Position numbers and translations under genes: made by a program
DNA from: Siderastrea siderea
Lineage: Eukaryota; Cnidaria; Anthozoa; Scleractinia; Rhizangiidae
DNA length: 64,000 nt
NCBI GenBank assembly: GCA_964030785.1
Contig: OZ034971.1
Coordinates: forward strand, 35,095,804-35,159,803
Direction: 5' to 3'
Notes under the pieces: model-generated
What the model saw: only the letters and a program-made list of their open reading frames with translations
Told to the model about the DNA's origin: nothing
Database searches by the model: none
Shown here: positions 1 through 11,859 of the stretch, piece by piece
Layout of the letters: the number at the start of each line of letters is the position of its first letter
How positions within the stretch are numbered: the first letter of the stretch is position 1

Positions 1-90
1 GTCACCTGTTATTGATGTGTCATTTAAGGGTCTTTAAGAAATTAAAAGCAAGTAATATGATCAAAATTGTCATGGATTTGCCGGATCAAC

Positions 91-150
91 GGTAGTGGTG
101 CAGTGGTGAATGACGGATGTTAGGCTTGCAAAAGGTCGAATCTAGGATAG
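91..150 (+). repeat. tRNA-derived SINE remnant
   Basis: A TGGTGCAGTGGT stretch resembles a pol III A box, and GGTCGAATCT about 30 bases later resembles a B box. The sequence has no tRNA cloverleaf, so it is read as a decayed SINE head. The rest of 1-412 shows no gene. Confidence 0.3.
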
Positions 151-412
151 ATAATTAAATACATTTTTCTTTTCTAATAGTCACTAAAATGGCATCGACA
201 GTTTACGAAAGGGAAATTTGCGGACGCGGGTTCGCTACCAGCCTGTCTTCCAGAAGCGATGACCTCCCTACCCTGTCGGATCAAGGTGTTTAGTTAGATG
301 GGAGTGGTTATAGGGAGCGATGACGTGACCAGGGAAAAGGTGCCCCCTTTCCATTCCTTAGTTTCTTGAAGGGGCTACATCACGGGGATTTTGCTCGCGT
401 TTCGACAAAAAC

Positions 413-877
413 TTTGATAAACGGTTGTATTTTCTAGTGCAGTTAAAAAGGGCAAAGCTCCCTTGCAAAGATTTAGTTTTTTTTCATATCACATGCATTA
501 GATCTATCTTAACTTATGCAGTGCCCGTTTTCCATTACGCACTGCCCATGTACTTACAGTGTGAACTAGAACGTGTCCAAGAAAGAGCGTTATCAATTAT
601 TTGCGCCGGTTTAGCTTACAAAGAGGCGCTAGATGTAGCAGGTATCCCTACTATTGTTTCATACAATGAAGGTATCTGTAACAGTACTTTCACCTCGATC
701 ATTACTATCAAGGAGCATAGACTGAATAGTTTGCTGCCTGCCATCAATCATAACCCATATTCCTCAAGGAAACATAGGCGCCTTGCAATCCCTAAGTGGA
801 GGACCAATCGCTTTAGAAATACATTCATTATGTCCTCCTGTATTAAGAATAATGTTTCAACAAGTACTAAATTGTAA
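413..877 (+). pseudogene. LINE reverse transcriptase, C-terminal fragment
   Basis: An open frame of about 150 codons resembles the end of the reverse transcriptase polyprotein of non-LTR retrotransposons. The features are a KRLYFLVQLKRAK-type start, a TCIRSILTYAVPVFHYALP segment, ELERVQERALSII, and a terminal IPKWRTNRFRNTF block. These correspond to the region behind the RT palm and the tail of jockey/CR1-like elements. The fingers, palm with the catalytic aspartates, and the endonuclease are absent, so this is a 5'-truncated dead copy. The subfamily cannot be fixed without a database search. A second related tail follows directly downstream. Confidence 0.7.
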
Positions 878-973
878 GAAGGTTCTTAAGGTTTAGGCTT
901 TAGGTTTTAATTTTTTTATATCATAATTATGTAAATAGTATTAGTCGTAAAATGTAAATACGCAATTCAGCCC

Positions 974-1885
974 TTGGGCTGCATAAGTATTTTTTTATGG
1001 TCATAGGTTCAAGACAAAGAGTAGCTAGTCTCGAGGGTGAGATAAGCCTTTCTTTGTTTCACACTGAATTAGAGAGAGTGCAATCTGTAAAATGCCTAGG
1101 TGTCAATATTGATGAATACTTAACATGGGATAACCACATATTAAATATAAGGCAGAAAGTCACCTGCAACTTAAGTATTCTAAAATGGTTAAACCTGTAT
1201 TAAAAGTAGAAAACTTAATTGGCATTTACCGGTCAATAATTGAACCTTATTTCACATATTGTTGTATTATTTGGGACACTATAGGTGAAACACAAATGGC
1301 TAATTTGCAAAAACTCCAAAACCGGGCAGCACGCATCATAACTGGTGCCTCTTACCTGAAAAGATCTTGTGATCTTTTTGCAGAATTAGGGTGGTTGAAT
1401 TTGGAGGCGATGAGACAGCGTCAAAAGGCTATCTTGATGTTTCAAGTATTAAACGGCCTAACCTTCCCCCGTATTTGTCTGAAATGTTTACACATAAGAC
1501 CTCTTTTCAAAATTATGGACTGCGATCTTCCAAACTAGTAAACCTTGAGCTTCCAAAATGTCGCACAAACCATTACAGAAATAGTTTTGCTTTTTCTGGA
1601 GCTAAGCTATGGAATCATTTGCCTCCAAGTGTTAAAGATGAAAGTTCCCTTAAAAGGTCTGTGTGTAAACTGGACTCCTACACTACCGACACCAGCAATG
1701 CCTCAAAGTAATTTCATACTATACTTATATTCGCAGTACATTGTAATTAATTAATTAACTGTAATTAGTTTTACTGAGATAATATCGTGTACGGATTTTA
1801 TGTAAATCAAATTTTAATATGTTGTATATTTTAATTTGATAAAATTCCTTGGGAAAATAAAAGATTCTCTCTATCTATCTAAAAT
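974..1885 (+). pseudogene. LINE reverse transcriptase 3' end, frameshifted
   Basis: Three overlapping frames (997-1203, 1185-1538, 1391-1711) together read as one C-terminal LINE polyprotein. The order is VIGSRQR, ERVQSVKCLGVNID, IYRSIIEPYFTYCCIIWD, LQKLQNRAARIITGASY, LPPYLSEMF, and SGAKLWNHLPPSVK. Frame changes near 1190 and 1465 break it. After the stop at about 1711 there is a short AT-rich 3' UTR, an AATAAA at about 1856 and a TCTA microsatellite, which is the usual tail of CR1/L2-like non-LTR elements. It is 5'-truncated and inactive. Its block order is a duplicate in kind of the fragment at 413-877, but the sequence differs enough to be another family. Confidence 0.8.
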
Positions 1886-2971
1886 TACGATTAAATGCCT
1901 TCACTCACACACAAAATGATGCTGGAACATCAAGAGGGAGATATCAAGGGAATTTTTCGCAAGGAGAGCAAACCAAAATAAGTTTTCCTTGTTTTTTTTT
2001 TTTTTGGGAAGATACAAGCACAGAAATTGAAAACGTTCGCGTTTTCAAGTTGCAAGTCATTTCAATCCTGGCCATCCGTGGACAAAGGCACTTTTAATAC
2101 GGTTTATTTGAATTAGTAGGGTGTCTGAACAAGAAATGGACCATTCATGATTTGTAGGTTTCCATTTGTGTAAATATGACTATCAGCTTTTCAGAGGGGC
2201 GCAAACGCGAGCAAAATCGCCATGATACTGCCCATTTAATTTTTGATTCCCTAGTTCTCGCTTTCTTAGCGTCCACGATTTCCCACAAGGGTACACTCAC
2301 ACATGAGAAATTGAGGATTTAGGATTTGAGAATTTAGGCCTTATTTGTTCCTTTTTAGAAGATGTAGAATTAAAGAAACCAGTAACAATATATAAACAAT
2401 GTTTTTTTGTTTACGGCAGCTAGTTGCTGTTGTTGGTAAAGTTAACTTCAAGCGGGTTACTAGTAGTGTGCCTACGTATAGCATTTTGAGTTATATTCAA
2501 GTGGCTGCTTCGTTCTCTATAGCACAATTTGGAGTTTTGTTTCTTACTATAATTATTATAGTAATTTCATGATTACGTGGTTCAAAAACTGATAACCCAT
2601 TTAGTTAACACTTCCGGACACCTCTTCAGTATAGACATGTATTAGACAAAATCCAATCTGTACTGCTAACATTTCGTGAGTGTCACTTACTACTGAAAAT
2701 CGTGAAAGAAAAGAAAAACAGCACTTTTTAAACCGCTCTTCACAAATCCAATTAAAATGGCCTCCACTAACGGGGAAACTAAAAGAGCTCAGGAAAGCCG
2801 ATCAACTTCAATAACTTTGACAAATCGAAAACGGCAGAGAGGCTGCATGCTTCAGTACACACTAATCAATAAAGCAAGAATATGCGTAACTGTCATCTGT
2901 CTGTAAATCCCAAGGGATCTGGGGCCGAGAGAGCAAAGATCAAAAGCTCTTGACCAGACATACCGTCAATG

Positions 2972-3118
2972 CTGACTCGTCCCCAGTCGTCTTCGTGTTG
3001 CGCGACGCGCGCGGCACGGGAGCGCCAGGTGTGATGATCCCAGCACCCCTCGCTATCACACCTCACGCTCCCGTGCCGCACGCGTCGCGCAACATGAAGA
3101 CGACTGGGGAAGAGTCAG
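2972..3118. mobile_element. 147-bp palindromic MITE with 9-bp target duplication
   Basis: The element begins CTGACTCGTCCCCAGTCG and ends with the near-perfect reverse complement. The arms are about 50 bp and GC-rich, with CGCGCG stretches. It is flanked on both sides by CCGTCAATG (2963-2971 and 3119-3127). A 9-bp target site duplication is typical of Mutator-like (MULE) elements, so a non-autonomous MULE is the likely class. Open frames inside on both strands are products of the palindrome. Confidence 0.8.
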
Positions 3119-6100
3119 CCGTCAATGAATCCCTTCCATTGGAAGGGGTTTTTGTTTTGGAGCCTTTTCGGCTGGAAATCAAATACTCGTTTTCGTTGAA
3201 CTTTGCATGAAATTTCATTTTACATTTTCACAGTCGTAGACTGCAGGAATATAATATCCCTAATCGCTATTGAATTTTATATTTGTCGTATGATTTGTTT
3301 TTTGTGTAAGACAATAATCTTCAAGGGTCCCCGCCTACAGCGTAGCGCATCCACTACCTTACTTCGTGACGTTTTCGTTTGATCTTTGCTGCATCGTACT
3401 AGCAAATGACAATTACATTTACCACTCTCATTATATCAGTAATATGACTGCTAACTTTATTCCTGTTTTAAAGGGCCAACATTATACCCTTCATACCCGG
3501 CTGTTGTTTTCCCCTCCAAGAAATCGCTGATGTAAACGAACATTTCAGGATGTAAATAAAGACTGTTGATCCCGTGTCTACCAACTAAAGGAGACGACTA
3601 ATTTTATTCTTTTGATCTGTTTGAGAAATTGGAATCAAAAATTATCCGTACTACCTCTAGGTACCACTAAATGAGAGGCGATCGAACGAGTTGGGTAAAT
3701 GAGGGCCAAACGGTGTGATTTTGAGCCGTTTAGGCCTCTAAATCACACCGCCCTTTAGGTCGCCCATTGAAGTGAAATATTAGTTGAATATATATTTTGA
3801 GCCTGTTCGTCTGAACTACATTACGTCTTGCCTTCTGTCTAATGAAGAGAGTGGGTTTTTGTTGTTTGCCATGAAAAGCGGAAATTGAGTATTTGAAATC
3901 ACTTGTCAGTTTGGTCTGAATATTGGTATAGGTCAGTGTTTAGAGTACTGGCGGGCCGCACCAGTTCCCGCGCAAAGATGTACTATCCTCTCACAGTACG
4001 GTTTTCGTGCTGCTGTCTCCGGAAGCGCTCGACTCTCTTACTGAGAACCAACCGCCCCTTCCTTCTGTTTCTAAATGCACAGATAACAGGAATAATCGTC
4101 AAATTACTAGCAAATGTTCGTGCAGGGAAAGAGGTTACTGAAAGTCCGAGTTGTTTTAAACGAAACACAATTTAGAGGACAATTAATGCCTCCGCATCGC
4201 CAAATGATGAAACTGAAAATCTATAAATTAGACTCGTCGCCAAAACATCGGTCTCTTCACAGCAGAATAAGCCTCCTTTAAGTCACGTTAACGGTATCTT
4301 TTGAACGACCACCCAAATGCCGAGAAATGCGGGAAGGCGAGGGGGGATAGGATATAATTATCTGATTTCCTGGGGGAGGGTATCCTGTCCGAAAAGTGCA
4401 CGGTTTTTCGAATTTTGTCGTTGCTCAAAAGAGCAGAAATGGCTTGTCTAATTCAGACAACGTAGAAGAATAAATATGACATTTTTCATGCTAAGAGGAG
4501 ACTCTTCGAGACACGTATGTTGTACCTACATAGCTTCATACTCCGCCTGTCACCAGTACCCTCACCACTTCCCCCCTCCCCCCCGGGGTTAAATTGCTAA
4601 ACGCGTGTGCACGATTTATTCCGGTCTACTTCAAAGGAAACCAACGACAAACTGTGGATTGATTCTGGCAATTGGAGATTTCACACCTTTAATCGTTTAG
4701 CACGAGGTTTAAGTCCTTTGGTTGGAGTCATTGTATTGTTTGTCAAAGTCAAGAAAAGCCGGAAGATTAATGTTTAAGCCACTTATAACCCAAGTCATGC
4801 ACCGATAAACGAAGCTGAAATTCCTTTCCAAGTATTTTTTGTGCATTTGCAATATGCGGGCATTTCAGCTTTAGCTGCGAAAGTTTAAGTTAAAGTGTAG
4901 AAAAAGTTGCGGTCTCGACTAGAGTCCGCCACAGATGAAGGGTTTTGGGAACGTTGTAACAGTGGCAAACTGAAAGGACTAAATTCTGGAGGGTTTTATC
5001 TTGCCTAACATGTTCAGAAACATTTTTATGACACTGAATTTTCCCTCTGTCACGTGAAGAGATGCATACAAAATTTGGTACAATTGAATGTCAGCTATAT
5101 TTAGCTTTGTTATCTATCAGTTCCAAATGAAAATTAAAATTTGACCTAGCGAAGTGCTAAGTTGATAATTCTTAGGATTTATTCCGATCTAGTTTTTACG
5201 GAATGTCCGGGGCAAGGACTCAGCTTGTTTACAAGTCACTTTATACGGCCCTGATAAATGAAACCGATTTTGAGTTAAGTATTGTACCCCTTTAGTGTGC
5301 AACTACCCAAGGTCGCCTCTATCATAATTATGCAACGTAGTGAGTTTTGTGACAAACAAAAGCCATTATTTAACAATTATTTCGCGGTAGTCCTTACTCA
5401 CAACTCCATAATAGGACAGTTCAGTTTGTGAACTAAAAATAATAGTAATAATGGCAAACAAATTAACACACATTTTACCTATAACAAAGACACCAGTTGG
5501 CAACATGCTCACTGCTCACAACGGACATCTCACTAGGTTTTCTAGTCATACGAGATCTAGCTCTATACTAAAGGACATCTTCTCCGTTACGGGCAGTTCT
5601 CTTAGTCTCCCAGAGACTAGATTTTTACCTTCGTAATGTGGACACTTTCATAATGCGGACTTACCTTCTTATTACGGACAGTACCTTTCATAGTCCGACT
5701 GAGAGAGACGAAAACCCGTTATATACTTCAACCCACTCCATTCGCCAGAGAGTTGATATTATTACTAATTGGTTTTAGAGAAATCAGAATTCATACAAAT
5801 TCTATTTCTATGACGAGAGCACCTTCGTCAAATACACATCCCAGTTCTATCCCTTTGATTTAATTGGTGTGTACCTTACTGAAGGGGATTGAATGTTGTT
5901 CTAATCAAAGTGATTTATGTTGAGCAATAAAGTACACCTTAGGAATTCTTAATTCCACTTTGCTGCTAATAGAGGATACTTGGAAACACAAACAAATTTA
6001 AACTGAAATACAATAGCCCAAAACTTGGAACGGAAACTTCGTTCCTTATCAAAACAAAACTGCTACTAAACGAGATCTAGACAAGACCTCGAAATTGGAT

Positions 6101-6373
6101 CGGTAAAAGCTTAATTGTTTTTAGTATTTTTATTCTTGGATCTGATATTATTTATAGCAAACACGAAATTTTGAACATTCCCTTGAAGTTTACAACACTT
6201 TCTCTAGTGTTATCAATATAGTTCAGCTCAGTTTCGCCCAAAACTGCCCAAGATATCCATCTACCGACAGGCTTCTTACAATTAACAAACGAGATTTTTA
6301 GATAAGTGTCTTAACCTGGCTTCTGAGGGAATAAGTCTTAGAGATCTACATTGACTGAAAAATCCCGGTAACT

Positions 6374-6652
6374 TTGTTTGGCTATTACGGCGATAAAAAG
6401 ATCTTTTCGGAAGCCGTACGTGATAGACGCAAAGATAAGCATGTTAAAACAGGCAAATGCGGTTTTCATGAGTCACCGCCGAGCAAAGAGTTAGAGACCT
6501 TTTACGACCTTGTGGTGACCATTTGGGATAGGAGAAGTCGTAAAGAGTTTCGCCTGTCGTCGGCCGTCTCGTACGGAATTTTGCGAATTCTGACAAAGGA
6601 CAGTGTCAAAATATTTGGGGCCATAAATCAGAAATGTCTGCTAGAATCTTGA
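6374..6652 (+). other. 92-codon ORF in duplicated segment, doubtful
   Basis: An open frame of 92 codons is kept at the same length in both copies of the duplicated segment (the other is at 17118-17396). It is rich in Lys and Arg, with a YDLVVTIWDRRSRKEFRLSS block, and no family was recognised. Comparing the copies by eye shows more amino-acid-changing than silent differences, for example Ala-Val to Asp-Leu, Leu-Glu to Lys-Lys and Val to Ile. There is no convincing splice site next to it. It may be an exon remnant or a chance frame. Confidence 0.2.
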
Positions 6653-7845
6653 ACTCACGCATTCAAGAAGCTAAAGCCTTCTCCACTTAGTTCGTTTGAT
6701 GTTGTGTAAAAGTTAGATTAATTCAGTCAGCCGCGAGGAACCGGATCAGGAATCAAAGACAAAGGTACCGTGGCGAAGAATGATTTGGGCATGATAGTTC
6801 GCGCGGGTGGCATGGTATTTAAACTGATGTGGTGCAGTTTATGGCAGGGAACCGAAAAAGCGGTATATCGAACCAAAAATGCCGGTTCCTTTAATTAAGC
6901 TTCTCCTTAATCTCTCCAGAAAGGATGATATTTATAGTTAAATTGGCGTTGTTAGTGACCTAATGGCTTTTCAAGTTAGTCCCTAGTTCCCAATCAAGTT
7001 CAGCCGCAAAAACAAAGGACCCAAAAAAGTCTCAAATTTCCTCTCAACTCTCATCACTTTTTATTAATGAAACTAGTTCGTAAAAAGGTAAAGGGCTCGT
7101 CTGTAATCGATTTTGTTTCCGAGGGTAGACTTTCTATCCTAGTTGAAAGTGTAGACAACGGTAACTATCCATACATAGCAGAACCAACAAAAAACTGAGA
7201 CTGATAAAAATTTGTCGACTCAGTTGAAATATCGTAATAAAAAACAAAGGCACCCTCTCTTCATAGGTTGTAAATTGTAAGCGATTTAGTTGTTTTCCAT
7301 GCAGGCTAGAAATTGAATGTTTCTATGCTTTGGGATTGTATGATTTAGTACCCTATATAGTAAACAGGACCAACGCTTAAAACTGATTCTTTCAACCGGG
7401 ATCAAGAAAAAAGAATATTGAAAATCATATTGTGAATTACTTTAACTTCTAAAATTTTCGGACCTTTTCCTTGCATACATTAAACTTCAGATAAGAAAAC
7501 TATAGTTTGGTTTTTCGTCGTATTTGAGACGGATAAAGAGTTTTGGTCTTTCAGCTTTGCCAAAATTTGAAAGTCCGAAAAATTTCGTGGCTAAATCATG
7601 TTTCGAGTGACGAACGGTACTGAAGAAAATTATTCCCACATTCAATGGTCAGCGCACGTTTATATCCACAGACTCAGAAGTTAGATTCGCATTAAACTCA
7701 AAGCTTTACACTGGAAATGAGCGGCTTACCGATATAAACCGTTAAAGAGACATAACAAAGAATTATCGTCGTCTCCAGACAAAATACTTTCAAATAAGCT
7801 TTTGAAAATGAACTATACTTTTATTTCATTTCAGTTTTCTCGAAC

Positions 7846-7945
7846 GAATTCGCTCTGACGAAGTGCTGGACTTTCGAAACGTCAGCTTTCAATCTCCTTA
7901 CGGTGGCCAGTTCACCGATCAACTTAGTTGATAAATCTAAAGTTT
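7846..7945 (+). mobile_element. Penelope-like element tail with hammerhead-like core
   Basis: The order is GCT, CTGACGA (7855-7861), a 14-base segment, GAAAC (7876-7880), GTC (7881-7883), AGC. The invariant hammerhead boxes CUGANGA, GAAA and a GUC cleavage triplet are all present. A 3-bp stem I (GCU/AGC) can form. Stem II is poor in this copy. Penelope-like retroelements are known to carry minimal hammerhead ribozymes in their terminal repeats, and the following text resembles the tail seen in coral elements. No GIY-YIG or RT frame lies next to it. Confidence 0.4.
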
Positions 7946-8260
7946 TGTATATACCTCAAAAATTCTGCAAATAGTTGTTTGCTGTTCATTTATTTGTCCG
8001 GTCGAGAATGACTTGTCAATTAAAAAGGACACTCAAGTCGGTTTAGCGGGATGTAATTTCTTTTATTGAATAAAAGCAAGTTGTGACTTCACAGTAGTAC
8101 TGTACACAGTACAATGATTGGTACTGATTATAATTTCTTTTCTGATTGCAAGTTATTGGCCATATAGTGCGGATAACAATCCGTGGCCGCCTTTTTTAAA
8201 TGAAGTCAATCTTTTGTTGAATGATCCATGGATACAATCATTTTGTAATGTTTTAGTCCT
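7946..8260. other. Intergenic, nothing recognised
   Basis: An AT-rich stretch between the Penelope-like tail and the next MITE. No ORF or repeat structure is supported. Confidence 0.5.
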
Positions 8261-8408
8261 GGCCCCAGTTGTTTGAAAGTTGGATAGCGCTATCCACCGG
8301 ATAAATCTCTATCCAATGGATAACGCAACTTTGGTTTCCTTAACACTTACCCACTAGATAATGATTTATCCGGTGGATAGCGCTATCCAAGTTTTGAACA
8401 ACTGGCCC
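8261..8408. mobile_element. Palindromic MITE, GGCCAGTTGTT type
   Basis: The ends GGCCCCAGTTGTTTGAAAG and its reverse complement near 8390-8408 enclose a second inverted motif, GGATAGCGCTATCCACCGG. About 148 bp in total with a short central spacer. The target duplication is not clear. No coding content. Confidence 0.7.
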
Positions 8409-9755
8409 TGCTGCGTGATATCACCCTAACTACTCTATACTGTGATACTGATTTCAGTCCACTTTTTCTGAGCCCGATTTAGCGTTCGCTAAAGCTAAAC
8501 CTTCTTTTTCAGTTTTAGGATGCATATGCTGACTCAATTGCATAAAACAAGAGAGTGTGTATTATGACATTTTTTCTAAACAGCGACCTAGAATAGAGGG
8601 TGTTGTCCTACACAGGGTTGGTATTTCAGGGCTTTTTAGTTCTAAACAGGATCGGGGTTTCGGAAACGGCACTGCTACACCCAAAAATGGGTCGAGTGTC
8701 GCACCGGGCATGATACTCATGATCTCTTGGAAAAATTGAAAAACAAAAAAAACGTCATAATTTGAATACAGTCAAAGCTTTCCTAAAATTGCGACCACTC
8801 TCATATGCGAATATGCGACCAGCCCTAGTTATTACCAGCATTGTGAAGATCCGTTTGAATTGTCACTTAAAAGGTCTGTTTACATGGAGGGAGCAATGTA
8901 TGGGGCCTAATCGTTACTTAAGAGTTTCAGCCCATCGAAAATACGTTATACAAACATTCAAAGAACTAAATCCTTAAAAAGTTGACTCACTCTGCCATAA
9001 TCCGCTGAGAACGACCCCGCTGTGATTTTACCTTAACCCGCCCAAACTTCTTTTCTCACAAAACAAAGTTCGCATTTCAGCAGTGTTTATACGATTTGAA
9101 GCCGTAAACTACTTTTCCTTCTGCTAACAAAAGTACTTCACTGAGGGCGTTTTGTTTGTTTAGTCAATACCGATTATCTTACTTGATTCTACGAAGCTCT
9201 GAGTTCTAGCTACGAATTGTTAGGAGAGACAGAAATAGTTTGGTGAGGTAAAGCGAAGCCCGAATCACTTGCCTCTTACCAATGTGGTCCGATTGTCGTG
9301 CGCATTACATTTTAGGTGACCACGCACTGAGTCCCCAGTGGGAGGAGGGGTAAGGGGAACTCACAAACCCATAAAAAGTGCCATGCAAGAATTTTCATTT
9401 GGTGAGCGTGGCTTGATTTTATTTTTACCACATCCAAATGCAACACATTAACCGATTTTTAACATTTTTTTCTTTCGTATCTTTTTGCGGCTCAATAACC
9501 TAAGAGGTACCTTGTTAACTTTAGCTGTAGCCAGAAGCGTTCCTCCTGTAACCCTGTCACCAGTAAGTGGTACCAAACCACGGATTTTAACCCATAGTAC
9601 GTCGATCACCCCTGACACTTTTATATGGCATTCTCTTCTCCGGCGCTTAATATTCCTTAGGATTTTTACGAGTCGTCATCATGGATCATGAGAACAGGGG
9701 AGAACTAGCCAAGTGTGGTTTCATCCATGAGAAAAGGTGAAGCACACTACTAAAA
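8409..9755. other. Intergenic, repeat-rich, no supported gene
   Basis: Open frames at 8557-8977 and 9485-9691 have no recognisable domain, no splice context and no codon bias I can support. A short stretch around 9262-9300 (GAATCACTTGCCTCTTACCAATGTGG) resembles the middle of a tRNA-derived SINE. Confidence 0.4.
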
Positions 9756-9975
9756 TACAGCGCTCGCTCGCCCTGCATTGCTGGCTGCAATGTGGCCAGG
9801 GTTCAAACTGGTTAAACTCGGCGACGTGACAAGTGGGTTGAGTTTGTTGTTGGTTAGTTCAGCCCTTGCGGTTTCCTCCGTGTACTATAAATCAGTTTTT
9901 CCTCCCCACCCAAAATCTAGCTTTTGTGAATTCCAATTTGGTCCGGAAACAGTGTGAGATCAGCCACTCTGGGGA
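9756..9975 (+). repeat. tRNA-derived SINE, decayed
   Basis: The stretch contains GCGCTCGCTCGCC, CAATGTGGCC, a B-box-like GGGTTCAAACT and then TGGGTTGAGTTTGTTG with a pyrimidine-rich tail. These blocks in this order match the tRNA-derived SINE type common in anthozoan genomes. The A-box end is damaged. Confidence 0.45.
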
Positions 9976-10642
9976 TCCAATTTATTTTTATTTATTTTAT
10001 TTTTGACATTATACTCTATATTAGGCTGTATTTTATTAACTAATGATATTAGATTCTATGAAAGCCAATATCGGCCTGTTTTGTCTCTCCCCAAGTGGCC
10101 AGCTTTCGTCTTAGGCAGTTGTTTGCGTCGGCGGCCCAAGCCATAAGTGACAAGCTTGATCACAGGACATCAGAATTCTAAAGCAAGCTTTCTTATTTTC
10201 CTTCAAGAACAGCTGACCGGTAAGGATTCTTACCAATGATAAACGTCATAAAAGCATCTCCCACATCTCCTGGTCATGGTTCGAGCTGCAAACGTGATTG
10301 TGATTTAAGCTTATTTTACGTGTTAGGCGTAATCCTAGAAATGCATTTGTTTGTTTTATCCACCGCAAATCTTCCTACGTAAATACAGTGACTCTTCTAT
10401 CTTATAGTTTACATGAAGCGATCTACTTCTTCCTGGGGACAAAGTAGACTGCATGTTATGAACCTTGTATGGGTATGTGTAGTCGAAAAGAAATGCCTTT
10501 TGAGCTGTTTTGTGATTTCCTCTATTAGGACAAACACTCAATGGGAATAAAGAAAATACCAACAAAGAGGAAGATTTTAAATGTTAACCTCGTCAAGTAA
10601 ATGAAGTGTATGCAATTTCTCAGGAACATGCGTGCACATGTG

Positions 10643-10801
10643 TATCCTCGGAGACCCAGGGGCAGCTAGTCGGGACGACGGGATTTTCAAGCCTGGGCGA
10701 AAGTTTACAACAAGAGCGGGAGAACTCTTGAGCTCTTGTTGCAAACTTTCGCCGATGAAGTCCCGTCGTCCCGACTAGCTGCCCCTGGGTATCCGAGGAT
10801 G
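10643..10801. mobile_element. 159-bp MITE with 9-bp target duplication
   Basis: The inverted arms are about 75 bp and contain CCCAGGGGCAGCTAGTCGGG and ACGACGGGA. The flanks carry GCACATGTG at 10634-10642 and 10802-10810, a 9-bp duplication that suggests a MULE-type non-autonomous element. The open frame read across it on the - strand comes from the palindrome. Confidence 0.8.
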
Positions 10802-10810
10802 GCACATGTG

Positions 10811-11859
10811 GGACTACAAAGGAACAAATAATGAGTCCCTAACCGAGTGGAAGCCATGACCTTTCACACACCTATGGGAAGAAGCCGGAACCACTGACCA
10901 CTGAACCACTGAACCACTGAGTTACAGCATTACAGGGATAATGATGGCGAACTTGGTCATTTACTAGGTCACCACAAGGTTCCCAGTATACGGAAGGAGA
11001 TAGGTTCCATTCCCGTATTAAACTCAAGCTGAACATAGTTTAATTAGTTCAAGCCAAATAGCTTGTTTGAGAAAGCAGGCATCGCGAGAGAGCCAGTTAG
11101 TAACTTACTGTACAACTGTTAGAGTCCAGGCTTATAGGAGCCGAGGAAGCCTGAAAACAGCACTGAGCTAAGGTACACTGCCCAGTAGTTATATGAAGAG
11201 CTCAGGATCAAACAAGAAAACCGAAGCAAAGAGTATCCTACAGTGTCAAACAACCAATGCTTCTCGCGAGCATCGATTGATTTTCAAAGCCGCGAAATCA
11301 TAGTATCATAGTATTGGTATCTGCCAGCCAATTTCGGAAACGTGTGTAAGTGGAAACTCCCTTCACTTTAGCAGACACCTGTTCGAAAAAAAGCTGCCAC
11401 TTGTTCTAATTACTTCCACCTAGGATCCCACACAAATCAATATACTGAGCTCTTCGGCCTCAGGTTTCAGTTTCTGCTAGAAAACTGAGTAATTCGCTTT
11501 TAGCTAGGAAAGTTGTAAATTACCTCTGAATGGCGGCGGAGCTGATTTCCCTTTCGTAAACGGTTGATGCCACATTTAAGGTGACTCGATCGAAATAAAT
11601 GACGCGCTCTATGCCTAGCCTCTCTAAAAACTCTAATAACATCGTCATTTCTAACTCGATTGCCTTGAAACTTTCGCATTTTACACACATTTTATCGAGG
11701 AATAATATGTTTATCAACACGTAGATGTACTTTTCGTTAATTTTGCGTGATTTTGCTTTTATTGAACACTACGTTTTTGATAAAATTGCTATTCTAAGAA
11801 AACTGAGCGCTACGATTTGGTTTCTTTTAGAATCAGCTTATAATAACATCTTACCTTGA
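10811..11859. other. Intergenic, no supported gene
   Basis: Short - strand frames at 11500-11720 are not supported as a gene. A ~40-base stretch at 11530-11580, read on the - strand, resembles 185-230 on the + strand (both hold CAnCnGTTTACGAAAGGGAAAT), so it is probably a repeat fragment. A short GAACCACTGA tandem repeat lies near 10895-10920. Confidence 0.4.

Larger units (their letters stand above)
2338..7840 (+). repeat. 5.5-kb duplicated segment, copy A
   Basis: This stretch is repeated in the same orientation at 12896-18591. The match starts at GCCTTATTTG and ends at a TTTTCT just before a Penelope-like tail. By eye identity is high throughout, with point changes and short indels. Two large differences stand out. 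Copy A has about 230 extra bases near 5615-5860, and it lacks about 400 bases present in copy B at 15586-15985. Both copies share a MITE at the same place (2972-3118 here), so the MITE inserted before the duplication. No transposase, reverse transcriptase or long terminal repeat was recognised inside. It could be a segmental duplication or two copies of an unknown long element. Confidence 0.85.
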
